From positions 60,155,766 to 60,219,765 of the forward strand of contig NC_072801.1 in assembly GCF_028583425.1 (NCBI RefSeq): a stretch of DNA of 64,000 bases, in the 5' to 3' direction. Both the position numbers and the translations under genes were made by a program. Positions 1 through 11,832 of this stretch are shown in pieces. Source of the DNA: Eublepharis macularius (taxonomy: Eukaryota > Chordata > Lepidosauria > Squamata > Eublepharidae). The notes beneath the pieces were generated by a model, which saw nothing but the letters and a program-made list of their open reading frames with translations, searched no databases and was not told where the DNA came from. The stretch's first letter is position 1. Every line of letters begins with the position of its first letter.

Positions 1-209
1 TTTGCTTCTTTTGTGAAAATCTGAACATCAGATCAAATAACTCCAATGGTAATATGGGTTCAGGAAAAGATGCCCCCCCCAAGCCCCTGAAGCTACTGCT
101 TAGCAGTAAAAAAAAAAAAAAAAAGGTAAGAGATACAGTCATCTGCTTCCCATATGGTTCAACCCAAATCCTCCTTCCTTGTAAAGAGAAGAGTACATTT
201 ACTACTTAC

Positions 210-275
210 ATTGTCATCTTTTGAAGGGTGGATCATCCCAATGAGCCTCTGAACAATCTTCTCCTCATTAAGCCA
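210..275 (-). CDS. PPP6R1: PPP6R1 coding exon 4
   Basis: 66 bases, 22 codons, phase 0 at both ends. Acceptor cttcaag, donor gtaagt. It codes [20 protein letters not shown] plus DN, which in the family is followed by the HSNASQSLCDI block; that next exon is outside the window. Confidence 0.93.
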
Positions 276-3200
276 CTTGAAGGAAAAAAAAAGAAAAGAA
301 CAAGCCACAATGTAGGATGCTGAGATCCAGCAAGTATCCTCCGAGACAGTCCCTCCAATGATACTCGCTTAAGGACAGAAATATTCATGCCCCAGTCCAA
401 CAATAGCACACAATCTTGACAGATATGCCCCTCTGTCTCTCTAAAGGCACCAGCAACATCCCTGAAATTTCTCTTGTACATATACTAGAAAAGCCCTGAT
501 AAGGAATGGCAGTGGCAGACTAGAGACATAAGGTTCTTATCTCACTACAGATGCTCTAAACCAGCTACATTGTCCCATTGTATCTTTGCATCATGATTCC
601 CTTGTTACCCCCTTCCCACTCCCTGAGTCGGATATATGGATTTCAATTCCTACTTGTATTGGTGAAAGGGAACTCTGACTCTCGAAAGCTTATTTCCTGA
701 AAAATCTTGGTCTTTTAAAGTGCTTGTGGGTCCTTTATGGTTGGGCTCAGATCTTACAGCAATGGTGGAAAAAATGCACCTTGAAATGAATATATAGCAA
801 GGGACAAACTTTCTAACAAACAGTGAACACTATTCTTTTTTAAGAGCTGTGGGACATCCTGCAAAAGCCTTAAAGAACAGTGTATTTGTAAGGAAATGCA
901 CTTGGCATAAGCCTCTGTGAAATAGGGGTGGTAGGTTTATGCAACAAGAATACTCAGATACCAGGTATATTTCCTATTGCAAAATCCTCAGAAGAGAACC
1001 CCCCCTCCCCCCACAGCCTTGGAAGATTTCAGTTCTCAAGCCACGATCAGTCACATAGGGAGCCCAGTTTTCAGCAGTGGCTTGAAGGTGGAAACTCTTT
1101 CAGTTCCAAGCCTATGCCAATCACATGGCCAACAGGTCCTCACACAGTCCCTGATCCCCAAATGATGGGCAGGTTCTTCAGGAAAGCATGGGGCCCAGGG
1201 AAGTTGTTCTAATTAGAATTACCCAAGAAACAGCTCTGGTGAGCAGCTTTTTTTGGGAGGGGAGGGTTGTTTTGAGGATAGCACCTGAAATACCAGAAAA
1301 GAAGGCAGCAGTAAGGAAACCAGGATCCAGCACTAAGCGTGCCCTCAAAATGTATCATTGGTTTCGATAGCTGCTGTTTCTCTAACCTTGCTCCTCTTTA
1401 CAAACAAAGCAGAACCCACCAAGAAACACTAGGAGAAACTGAACAGGAAGAAAAGGAATTCAGCAATTTCTTTTTTTGAAAAAAAAGATCCAAATCACAC
1501 TTTCCAGATAATATTCTCCAGATAAACTCACACAATCACATCTTCCTCCTCTTATTGATCAAGCAAAAGTGTCAAATGCAGAATGAAAGGAACAACCCTT
1601 AAAAGGTAAAGTGAGTGGTAGCTTATTTCTAGACGCAGTGACCCAAGGCCACTAAGCCCAAATATAAAATCATGTGGCTTGTTCTTTTGAGATGTGGGGA
1701 CAGAGATATACAGGAGTGCCGGCAGCAGGATGCTTACATTGAACACATCTTGCCTAAGCTGTGGCTGCTCTACGCAGGTGAGGAGCCGCAACAGGAGGTC
1801 CATGATGGCTGAGGTACCAATGTGGCGCAGCAGCAGGTTGACAAAGTCGTCCTTCTTGCGCAGGAAGGCAACTATCTAGAAGACAGCCACGCAAGTTAGT
1901 GCAGGGGTGGGGGGAACAGATGGATGATATCTGGAGCAATGATCCTCTGCAGTTTTATCAGCTACATGAGAAAAAGCTTTAGGACCCACTACTAGGACAG
2001 CTACACATATAAAACAAAGCATATAACGTAGAAGCCTTGCTGAAGCTACACAGAGCTGAGAGTGGTCAATATCTAGATGGGAGAATGCCTGGAACTTTAA
2101 ACTATATCACCTTGAGTTTCCAGGAAGAAAACTGAGATATAAATGTAATTTGTTAGCTGTGTTGAGATGGAGTAGTGTAACAAACTGATTCATCAGTGCC
2201 ACATTAGAGCTTCTGTCCACTCTGGGCAGACTCAAAGCTTCGGATAAGGTCTGAAAACAAAGATCTCTCTTTAGAGAACCTGCTTCCCAGTGCAAATTAT
2301 TTATACGAGTTTTTCTACTTTTAAACCTCTTTCCCATTAAGGTACACAGAGACATCCTTAGTATTTGCATCTTTATTCTTTATTGATATAAATCCTAATC
2401 TTTTTTAATTAAACAAGCTTCTAAAATGTAAAGGCATATTAAAATGAATCCAATGAGTGATGAATATATGCACGCAACAAAAAGTAATTATTAACATTTC
2501 TCAATCAAATTAGGAATGATTTAAAATCAGATCATACTTAATCTACTATGAAATAATTGAAATTTTGTATACAGACATCTACATTTGTGACCTAAAACCT
2601 TCTGAATGAGATTTCCTTCGTCAAAACCCTAGTTACTTTTCTTGGTGACATCCTTTTATACTAAATGACATTTGCTATCTATAAAGACGCCTCTAAGATC
2701 TTTTACATGTGACAATATAAAAATGTGACTGGTCTTAGATTTAGCTGATCCTTCATATTTTTCATCATGTGACATTTTGCTAAAGCCAACTTATGATGCC
2801 ATTGCGCACATGCGTAGATAAAACTTTCTTTGAAAAATCTATTACAAGCTTGATGGATTACACTCATCTCTTCTAGCCATTAAAAATCATTTAGCTACTC
2901 TCTTTCCAACTATTTTAATTGGTTGTCAATGAGAAAAAAATCTGCATTTTCCCACAACCTGATAAAAACTGCTTTAAAGGTCATACGAAGTTCACCAAAA
3001 TGCACGTGTATAACTAGAGAATATATGATTAAAATAATCTCTCTACAACAGTGGGCCATAAATATTTCAAAATGAACAAACTACGTCTACAACTGATTTT
3101 TCTGAACCCCTAAATAAAGTACAGAAAGAAATGGGCAGCCACATTTTCATGTTCTCGTTTTCTTTCCCTATTGCAAGGACTTTGGTTTGGATCCTATGGA

Positions 3201-6200
3201 CAAGCTCCATGCATAGTAGAGAGCCTCTGCAGCACAGTGTGCTTCCTCTTCTGCTAGCACTTCAGTTTGTGCATTACTGTGTTTTCAATGGGCCCCTGTG
3301 CAAAGGGAACTGCTAGGAGAGACTGTCCAGCATGTGTGGAACTCGTTCCTATGATACAGACCTAAAATTTTGTTTTCTATGAACTATAAAGCTCAGTGAA
3401 CAATGTTGGGCCAGCCATCACTTTTCAGCCTAACCTACCTCAAAGAGCTGAGTAGTAAAAAAAGAGAAGTGGGGAGAACCTGAAATACTTTGGGGGTGTG
3501 TGTGATAAAAATATAACCCACAAGAACCAAGATGTAGTAAATGCATTGTGACATCAAATTACCATATCAATTTCACATGATTAAATATTACTTCTGAATG
3601 CATCCTGGCAAAGCAACAGCTAGTACGTAGCACATCTGAAAAAAACGCTTAGGGGGCCCTACAGGCTCCCTGAAGCTCTCAGTACCAACTGTTGCCACCT
3701 GAGGGTGCACTTGAAAGAATTATCCACCATGGATCCATCATGAAGTTAGCTTCCCAGGCTTCTGCAAACATCAACAGATTCCAAGGAGTTGGCCTTAGGG
3801 AGGACTAAGGGCATGAATGGGTATACTAGGCAGCAAGCCACAGCTCCTGATAGGGAAGAGGCCTTGACAGGTCAAAACGAAAGAGCATGCAAGACGCTAC
3901 CTGATCAGTCTTTCGGTTAATCAGGATCCCCATGACCTTGCTAAAGAAACTGGCCAGCAGCGGATTGAGAATACCACCAGTCTGCAGGAAGCTGTAGAGA
4001 CGTCGCAACAGGGACTCGTCTTCACCCAAAGCGTCATTTATTTGTGTGACATCAGAAGTCAAAATCTCACATGATACACTTGGGTACCTGCGGAAGATGT
4101 GGAAGGAAAGGGGGGAGAAGAGATTTTGAGGAGGCCTAGTCTGCAGCAGGAAAATCTCAGCCACCTTCTTTCTCTTCTTGACTGGTTTACAACTCACTCA
4201 ACCCTGACAGCTCTGCACTTCCCTTCTGGCTTGCAGAATGCACACTTTTCAATAAGGAAGTGCATAACATCACGTAACAAGGCTCTGCATCAAGGTAAAT
4301 TGTGGTCCACAAAAAGGTGAATCCTGCAAGCTGTATAAATTATGCAAATCAGTTCGATTTGCACAATTTTTGCCCCCTCCTTGTGATCAGCAGAAGTGGA
4401 AGGAATATCACTATCCACTGACAACTGGGAAGCCCGTTCTTTGGCTTCTGAGATTTCCCCAGGCATTACCTGCCCATTTCCAAGTCCATCTTCATAACCA
4501 CCCCAATGTATGTGAAACTAAAAGTCTCAGAGTGAGGAGTACCGCACTCATAATCAAGACAGTGGTTACACACAAACTGAGGAACACAGCCTTGGTCTCA
4601 AGGTCAACAGCCTATCTACCCCCACTGTTGTCAAAAGCTCTGATCTGCTGCAGTAGGGAATGACCACCATACTCTCTCAAAAAGAGGCTTACCTAGGACC
4701 AACCGATCCCACATACTCCAAACAGCCTCCCCCCTTCCGACATGAACACAGGCAAATACCGGCACCTCCCTAGAAAACATTTGCTCAGCTCGACTCCTAA
4801 GCTGTGACCTCTGGATTGGCAACCCCAACCTACCACCTTTTATTATCAAGTCCTTGGGTTCTTCCCTCTGAAATTGTCCCTTGCTAATTAAACCCTAGAA
4901 ATATAGCTCCCTGTGGTCACTGCGTAATGATCTCCAACATTAAGAAGTCAAGTTGCTTGGATTCCTCTTTACTGGTGGTTCAATGGTAGAACAACCCAAT
5001 TTAGCACGCAGGATTCCAGTGCAACTCCAAGACTTATTCAGATCGTCATCTACCTATGTGTTGCCTCTTGACAAGGAGCTTCATATAAAAATGAGTTCAA
5101 GCTGGTGGGTGAAATCCATGCCTTGCAGACTTGCCGAAGGCAGAGAGAGCTTGTTTCAGAAGCACTGAGGAGACCTTCATAGTTGCCTACGTTCTGGTAA
5201 TTATGGTTCAAGTAAAAGAGGGCTGCACAATTTAATATTAATTGACTGGATGCATTGTCATCTTATGGGTGCAGGATTTTTTTTTTATTCTCAGCCCTTT
5301 ATTAATTCTGATGTTTGAACTAAGGTGGATAACTTTTAAAAGTCTTGAGGAAAATCTTCTCCCAGTATACACTTTTATACATATAGTTAAACCACAATTA
5401 CTGATAATATATATAAGTAGGCAGCCTCCATTCGCTGAACTGCCAGTTGGCTTCTCCCCATCCAGGAGAGTCTACTGTAATGGCCATTCACTTGAACTAT
5501 GAGGCAACCATTAAATAGTATTATGTAAAAGTTGCTACCTCAATTGGCTTATATTCCTCCTCCCTCCCACTCTCCTTTTCTAGTCTCTCTCAAATTGTAA
5601 AATTATTTTAAACAGTAAGCAATCTTGAGTGCTTTGACAGAAATGTAGTAAACAAAATGACAAACACAGTAGAATTTTATATCGCAGGTATACACAATCC
5701 ATAACGTACAAAGCAGTTGACTCTAAGTTCCCATTCAGTACCTACACAAAACTTTCCTCATGCAGCAATCAGATATAATTGGGGACAACAGTTTCCTACT
5801 GTAAATTATTTAAGGAATTTTTACATCACTTTTGAATAACTACACTCAATATGGTTCTTATATAGTCCTGCATGAGGTAAGAGCCCTGTGGTGCAGAGTG
5901 GTAAGTGGCAGTACTGCAGCCCAAGCTCTGCTCACGACCTGAGTTCAATCCCGGCAGAAGCTGGGTTCAGGTAGCCAGCTCAAGGTTGACTCAGCCTTCC
6001 ATCCTTCTGAGGTCAGTAAAATGAGTACCCAGTTTTCTGGGGGTAAAGTGTAGATGACTGGGGAAGGCAATGGCAAACCACCCCTTAACAGAAGTCTGCC
6101 AAGAAAACATCGTGATGCGATGTCCCGCCATGGGTCAGTAATGACTCGGTGCTTGCACAGGGGACTACCTTTACCTGCAGTCCTGCGTGAGCACAATATA

Positions 6201-7549
6201 GTCCTGCAAGGGCCATCATGCCAGATACTTCTTCATTCCACCCTAACTTCAGAGGAGAGATGTGGGGCCAAGAGGCACAGGGCCTTTTTCAATGCTGGCC
6301 CCACCTTTAGAACACTCTCTTTCTGCACCTGGCACCTTCCTTAACATTTTTCATTGCCAAGCAAAGACTTTTCTTTTTTGGAACGCTTTTAAATTCTTGC
6401 ACAGAATTTTGTCTGCAGCCTAATGTTTTCGAATGAGTTGTTCAACCTAGCTATATTTTGTTTATTGGAACTGGCTGCTTTTATTTGTTGTTGATTTTAG
6501 GTTTGCTGACTGTACACTGCCTTGTAAACTATATGCTGGAGAAGGGGTACATAAATAAATAAACCAGCAGAATCCATTGGAATTACCTCCCCAAAGCACT
6601 GCAAGGCAACAATGCTTTAGTCCATCTTAAAGAATGGCATCAGTCGGAGTCAAAACAAGCTACTCTTAGAAAGAAGTTCCAGAGCTCCAGTGCTACACCT
6701 GAAAAAGCCCTGCTTCTTAACAGAATACTAACCTGACATCCAAACAAAATGTCAAAAAGCAAGCCTCTAGAATTGCTATTAAGCCTCAGGAAGCCTGTGT
6801 GATATAGAGGTAAGAGTGCCCGCTAAGGTCAAGGAACAGTCATGGGTTCAAATCCCTTCCCAGTCATGAAGACCACTGGCTGCTCTTGAGCCAGTCACTT
6901 TCTGTCTGCCCAGCCTAGTCCACTGGGGTGCTGTGAGGATAAAATGGAAGAAGGAAGAAACAGGAAAAATGCTCTAAGCTCTTTGAAGAAAGAGAGCTAG
7001 CTATGGGAGGAGGAGGCACTCTTTTAATTAAGATACTATCTTGTCATTTTCCATGTTATGGATTTTTTTAAAAAATAACCAAATGATTCTCATCCCACCT
7101 TGCAACATAAAAATACTGCAGTGGAGATAGCACAGGCAGTTAAGAGATTGCTGAAACAGGAGAGGGGAAGATGAACCCATCACATTTCTCCTTAATCCTG
7201 GAGAGCTTAAAGGACAGGAGTTTGATCCGTGTCCAGAGAGAAAAACAACTTACTCGTGCACAGACCACATCCCCAACAACGCTTCTCTCCTCCAGATGGT
7301 AACATCAAGATCTTCCACTTACTTGTAGCGCACTCTCTCGTCCACATCTCCAGGGGGCTCCTCGGTCACACAGGTGACCAGGGCCTCCATGTGCTCTGGC
7401 TGCACCAGGAAGTCCACAAGTTTTCGATTGACCACTTTGCACTCCTGCAACACATCCTCCTCATCCAGAAGCTCAAAGAGGGTCACGTTGCCACGCTCCA
7501 AGAGGGTATCGATATGAGAGGTTGTGTGGAGGTCAAACTTCCAGAACAT
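210..7549 (-). CDS. PPP6R1: PPP6R1, protein phosphatase 6 regulatory subunit 1 (SAPS), 5' coding part, four exons
   Basis: Minus-strand gene seen as four coding segments: 7323-7549, 3901-4087, 1738-1875 and 210-275, about 206 residues in total. The protein starts [20 protein letters not shown] and continues with the SAPS-family stretches [73 protein letters not shown] and [11 protein letters not shown]. All junctions are GT-AG and the phases match. SAPS proteins are scaffold subunits of the PP6 Ser/Thr phosphatase; this N-terminal helical-repeat region belongs to the domain that binds the catalytic subunit. Residue choices such as NDALGEDES and [10 protein letters not shown] resemble paralogue R1 more than R2 or R3, and the neighbour HSPBP1 agrees with human synteny. 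The rest of the SAPS domain and the acidic tail lie beyond the left edge. The promoter is the CpG island near 26.3-26.9 kb. Confidence 0.95.
276..1737 (-). other. PPP6R1 intron 3, mostly unrecognised
   Basis: The intron contains one degraded copy of the hammerhead-like tail repeat (about 655-735). Nothing else in it is recognised; short open frames here have no family resemblance. Confidence 0.6.
1738..1875 (-). CDS. PPP6R1: PPP6R1 coding exon 3
   Basis: 138 bases, exactly 46 codons, phase 0 at both ends. Acceptor tctag, donor gtaagc. It codes [20 protein letters not shown], then the strongly conserved block [20 protein letters not shown], and ends RQDVFN. Confidence 0.95.
1876..3900 (-). 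other. PPP6R1 intron 2, AT-rich, one foldback repeat
   Basis: AT-rich from about 2370 to 3120 with no recognisable coding. A degraded foldback repeat occupies about 3182-3363. No other assignable feature. Confidence 0.6.
3182..3363. repeat. Foldback (inverted-arm) repeat, degraded copy
   Basis: The left part (ggatcctatggacaagctcc, then the agcctctgca region and cttcctcttctgctagcact) is related to 38949-39025. The right part reads as an imperfect reverse complement of the left. Same family as the clearer copy at 38949-39139. Confidence 0.5.
3901..4087 (-). CDS. PPP6R1: PPP6R1 coding exon 2
   Basis: 187 bases. The exon starts after a ccgcag acceptor with the G that completes the split Lys codon, then codes 62 residues from [12 protein letters not shown] to INRKTDQ. 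It ends CAG before donor gtagcg. It contains the conserved SAPS block [10 protein letters not shown]. Confidence 0.95.
5877..6178 (+). mobile_element. tRNA-derived SINE (squamate type), near full length
   Basis: The head has a tRNA-like pol III layout: an A-box-like ggtgcagagtggtaagt and a B-box-like gagttcaatccc. A conserved body and a 3' region containing catgggtcagtaatgactcg follow. Flanking direct repeats (5864-5876 and 6179-6191, 12 of 13 identical) look like the target-site duplication. It lies in PPP6R1 intron 1 of the coding part. Confidence 0.85.
6240..6565 (+). mobile_element. CR1/L2-like LINE 3' end
   Basis: 5'-truncated tail. It holds a decayed version of the usual final coding stretch (the 'AP.LWN.LP' type block of these LINEs), then a T-rich 3' UTR, a 'cactgccttgtaaact' segment and terminal ataaataaataa. 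Family assignment is from general resemblance of the tail. Confidence 0.65.
6785..6990 (+). mobile_element. MIR-like tRNA SINE
   Basis: tRNA-like head with B-box gggttcaaatccc, followed by the core gccagtcactttctgtctg and gtgaggataaaatgga. The same pattern occurs in many other copies in this window. Confidence 0.75.
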
Positions 7550-7555
7550 GGCTTG
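7323..7555 (-). CDS. PPP6R1: PPP6R1 first coding exon
   Basis: The start codon is at 7549-7547, six bases inside the exon, after a pyrimidine-rich acceptor ending ctacag (ag at 7557-7556). The segment codes for 75 residues plus two bases and ends at a GTAAGT donor (7322 downward), splitting the AAG of the RYK motif. The acceptor just ahead of the ATG shows that at least one untranslated exon lies upstream, consistent with the distant CpG promoter. Confidence 0.95.
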
Positions 7556-8374
7556 CTGTAGAAAATGGGAAAAGGACAGAGAGGGACATCAAAAAAAGAG
7601 GAAGGATGAACCCACATGCTGGTGAGCCTCACACTCCTGTAAATTGTCCCCTTCTTAATTCAAAAGAGGCCCTGCACAGGCTGCTCAAGAACTAAATGGT
7701 GTGGAGGATCTAACCAAAGAGGCAACCAGTATCTTATAGGGAAGGGCAACAGGCTGAGGGGACTAGACACTGATGCAAAATCAGAGGATAGTCAAATGGG
7801 CTGACATAGAACCATCACACCACAGGCTCAGTCTGAGAGATGGCACAAAGAGTGTTAAGTGCTTCAACAGGTCCATTTACAAGTTAGAGTAGCTTCTAGA
7901 TTATCCAATTTTGCTGCCCTCTAGTAGCAAACTTCAGGCCCAGACCACTTAGCTGGAGGGTGTCCTGTAATAAGCCACAGTTCTGAACAGAGAACAACAA
8001 AAGGGCCAAGATCAAAAAGGCTGACAAGCCAACCAACAGATTTCACAGAAGAAAGAGAATGAAAGCCCAGCAGGAGCACAGCAAGGAAACAGACTCCAGC
8101 AGCAGCCAGAGCCAAGCTGCAGCAGGGTAAATAGGGAGTGATGAACAACAGGCATAGAGGAACCCTTAATTCAAGTATTTTGACTAAGGTGCTAAAAATG
8201 TCTAATAGGGGAACAGCAATTCATTCAAGTTTGCACAGCGTCCATTTAAGACATTTTTAGCTTGTCTTTCTCCAACAAAAGACTCAAAGCAAGGGGAAGA
8301 ATCCTCATGCGTCTTGGTCATGTTAGAACTGTATCTGAGTCATTAACAGCTGGATAGTATTTTTTAACCCAGCA

Positions 8375-8465
8375 AAACGAAACAGAAGTCTCACGGCACT
8401 TCAAAGATAGGTTCATTATGAAACAAGCTTTCATGGACTAGAGACAACTTCATCAGATGCATGAA
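8375..8465 (-). mobile_element. Hammerhead-like tail repeat, minus orientation
   Basis: On the minus strand the core CTGATGA is followed by a weak stem and GAAAGCTTG, then the tail in which a 'gtgccgtgagac' block replaces the usual 'gtgctactggactc' block. Degraded single copy. Confidence 0.6.
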
Positions 8466-8794
8466 ATGCATCCACTCTCAGTAGACATACGTACAGCAGG
8501 CATAGAAAAAACAAAAGTTATAAGGAGTGGGCTCAAAAGCCATAAAAGAGAAGCAGCAAAGGTATATGAGGTAAGCGCCATGACCATTTACAACATCAGT
8601 ATTTCCCTAGCTTTGCCGCACTATGTTACATCTGCCATGAGAGAGAAAACCACTGTCCCAAATGGCTAGAATTAAACTTTTGATAAATTCTGCCTTCAGT
8701 CTAGTCTCTCTCTCTAAGTTTTTAAACAGCACTCCCCTCCTTTCTAAACTTATACTATCTTCCAGCAGCCCCAACAAAACAATTATCTGATCAG

Positions 8795-8832
8795 TTTGCA
8801 TGAAGCAGCCTATGCTTGCTGCTTCATGCAAA
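8795..8832. repeat. Perfect 15-bp hairpin
   Basis: Arms 8795-8809 (tttgcatgaagcagc) and 8818-8832 are exact reverse complements around an 8-base loop (ctatgctt). Origin unknown: it could be a MITE remnant or a structured RNA within the PPP6R1 leader intron. Confidence 0.8.
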
Positions 8833-10414
8833 AATCCACAGATTGGGGTAGTAATCCTATAGCTGGCATTAAAAGAAAAAACAAGCAGGATCTCTTGGTC
8901 TACAAGGAAAATGCAAGAATAAGGTGCCAATTCCCACAGAGAGAACAAGGCAGCCACCCTACCACAAATCCAACATAAATCCACACGGATCCTCTGCATC
9001 TCTTTCATGCCCTGGTTGACGGTGAAAGACAAAACTGATGCATGATCCTATGATGCCCAATATGCTTTAATGAGGGCCCATCCCACAGGATGAGAATCCC
9101 TATAACTCATTCAGATTAGGAGTGACAGTGTGTTTCAAAACAAAAAGAAGAATCACCTCCACACATACATAAGCCCCCCACCACTTTCAAGGCATGTTTG
9201 TTGCTGAAATAGGGATATCAGCCCACATCAATACCTACAGTACCAAAGGTGGTAGTCATTGTGGATTAAGTAACAGAAGGACCTGGCAGCATGATTTCAC
9301 ATGTAGCACGGGCTTCTTTTCTTTCATGCCCTCTGCAAGACTTGGTTAAGAAGGCGGTTCTTTGAGACTGCATGTTTGCAAGTCTCCCTAACTACAGCTG
9401 CAGTTCACAGTGGCAAAGAACTCTCTGTACCACCAGATGGAGGGGGAAAACCAAGAGAAACAAATAGTAACGTGGCGACGCCTCATTTCCCTTTTCAACC
9501 CTGTTGCCTCCACCACCACTGTGAAGGCCAAAACTTTTCACCGGGTTTCCAAGCAACCTCTACAATCACAAGACTTTTGCAATACACCAGAGCAGACTGC
9601 CTGGCTTTGACAGCTGGGCTTGGATCTGTTCACAGAAACTGGAAAGGCGTGGGGAGAGAAGGTAATGGCCGACTTCACAAAGTTCAACCATTAAATCTTA
9701 CAATACATTAAAAAAATTGGAAACTGCAAACTCCAACCTACTTTTTAAAACTACAAATTTGTTTAAAACCCTATAACTCATTTACTCACGCTACAACCTT
9801 GTAAGTTAAGTTAAGCAAAGACCCAATACACTTCATGACCGAGAGGGCACATTTCATTTCACGGACAAAACCGCAGCTGTAAATTGCATTCTAGTCACAC
9901 AGAACTGCACATGGGTTTTCAGACAAGATACGTTCTCTGTTTCAGATAATCCAAGCTTTATCTTAAATAAAAGGGCAAGTTTTTAGCAGAAAGTTGTCAC
10001 CATCTTGCCCTGTTTGAGGGTTTACCTACAAGAATACTGGACAAGGTAGACATTTAACAATTCTGTGGATAAAGTTGTTTTACTCTATCACATAGCTGAC
10101 AAGTGTCTTCTAAGGGTCAGGAAAGGATCAGGCATTGCTTTCAGATATTTCGAAGGGCTTAAGTAATACATGAATGCTCTCACTGCAACTGCTCTGGCCC
10201 TCAAGAGTACAAAATGCCAAATGCAAATCAGCCCTCAATATTCTTTTGTTGGCAGCTTGTTGCCTCAGTTGTCAGCAGTGATAGCGGCTATGACAGGTGA
10301 CTGCAGATAACAGCCACATGTTTTAAGCATCTGAATTTGTTTAGGTTGTTTACAGCAGAAGTTAGGAACAGGAAAAGATGTTACATTCTCAGCAACCAGC
10401 AATAAATCTCTTTC

Positions 10415-10495
10415 ACAGGTTAAATGGGGATTCAAACCCAGGTCTCCCTGGTATGAGTTCAACATATTAACCCACTGCACCACCCTGACTCTACT
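10415..10495 (-). mobile_element. tRNA SINE head fragment
   Basis: On the minus strand it reads as a tRNA-like SINE head (gtggtgcagtgggttaatat and a B-box gggtttgaatcccc), truncated after the head. Confidence 0.6.
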
Positions 10496-11209
10496 GCAAA
10501 CTGAAGAAGAAATTTAAGTTCCTGGACTCCAACTCAACTGCTTAGAAGCCCAAGTACATCTATTATTCTTCACAGCCTGATGAAAAAAGGAAAGTGTGTT
10601 AAACCAGCGTCTTCAGAAGCCAGGGGGGATAAGTGGCTCTTTGCTGCAACGCTGCTTGTGGAAAGAAACTTAAATGTGAATGCTCAGGGCCTCATGCAAA
10701 AGGGAACACCCCAATATCTTTAATATAATTATTCCAGGAGGCCCAGTCCAACCCTGCTTGCACAGAGAAAGGGCGAGGAGAAAACAGCCTTTTCATCAGA
10801 TTCTCCACAATCCAACAAAGAGGAGCTTTACCTTGGTAATTTTTAATTGCAAACTTCCTTGTAACTTTTTTTAAAAATCAAGGAACAACTTCTCTTTGCA
10901 AAAACTTCTAATTTTGGAATATCCCTAGTGATCTGCAAATGAAAATTCCCCTTGAGCCAAGCCAAGGGAAGAAATTAGAAGAACATGGAAGAGCAGAAAG
11001 AGACGGAAAAATAGTATATAATTCAAGTCTTTAGTAACCTCAGAGGAAGAAACCATCTCACAACTACTATAGCATTTCTTTTGCTACTCCAAGCTGAGGT
11101 TGCATGATCATTTAGTTGAGAGAGCAGGATACCAGACTAACATATATGGGTCTAAGCATGAAAACTTAGTTCCAAAGACTAGATCTACCAAACCTGGCCT
11201 GAATCAACA

Positions 11210-11345
11210 GTTCCACTTTTATCCCGCCCTACCTCCAAGGAGATCAGGGTGGCATACATGGCCCTCCCCTCCTCCATTATCTCATCATAACAACCCAGTG
11301 AGATAAGTTAGGCAGAGATCATGACTAACCTCTGGTAACTCAGAA
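11210..11345 (-). mobile_element. MIR-like SINE tail fragment
   Basis: The minus strand carries a decayed core ending with a 'gttgttatgatgagataatg' segment and a 'ccaccctgatctccttggagg' type tail common to this SINE group. Confidence 0.5.
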
Positions 11346-11555
11346 CCAAACTACATGAGACTAATTATATGTGTACGACATGTGAACGCACTTACACGTG
11401 TTTCCCCATTGCTTTCCTGTTCACTCACGCACCGTGGTCACACTGCACTCAATCATTTTAGAGACCACCCCACTGCAAAGTGCCTCCAGCTACCCCATTT
11501 GTTCCTATTCTGAGGAAAAATCTGACTGCAATGGAGAAACCCATAGATCATTCCT

Positions 11556-11832
11556 TTCCCGGGGTCCAATCTCCCTGAAACTTGGGAGGTCTTTGGGGGA
11601 CAGTTTGAAGTAGGTCACCTGCAAAATTGGAGGATTTTGCTTGTGAAATGCCACCCCAGCCCCCTAGAGAGTTCCCCTAGTTTTCCCTACAGGGAATAAT
11701 GGAGATTGGAGGTGGCTGAGGCACCTTCTTTCAGGGCCCATAAAATGTCCCCCCGAAGTCCAGTCTTAATGAAACTTGGGGAGTCTTTAGATAACAGTTA
11801 GAAGTAGGTCCCCAGCAAATTTGGAAACAGTG
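11556..11832. repeat. Diverged direct repeat, about 70-base units 200 bases apart
   Basis: Two similar blocks, around 11556-11630 and 11757-11832, both containing gaaacttggg(g/a)g, gtctt and agaagtaggtc/tgaagtaggtc followed by gcaaa-ttgga. Family unknown. Confidence 0.6.

Noticed and set aside
4099-4663. Plus-strand frames beside PPP6R1 exon 2
   Set aside because: They overlap the antisense of the exon and intron sequence with no recognisable domains.
5877-5960. tRNA-like A and B boxes as a real tRNA gene
   Set aside because: No cloverleaf can be completed; the element continues into a SINE body and has a target-site duplication. The same applies to the other tRNA-like heads.
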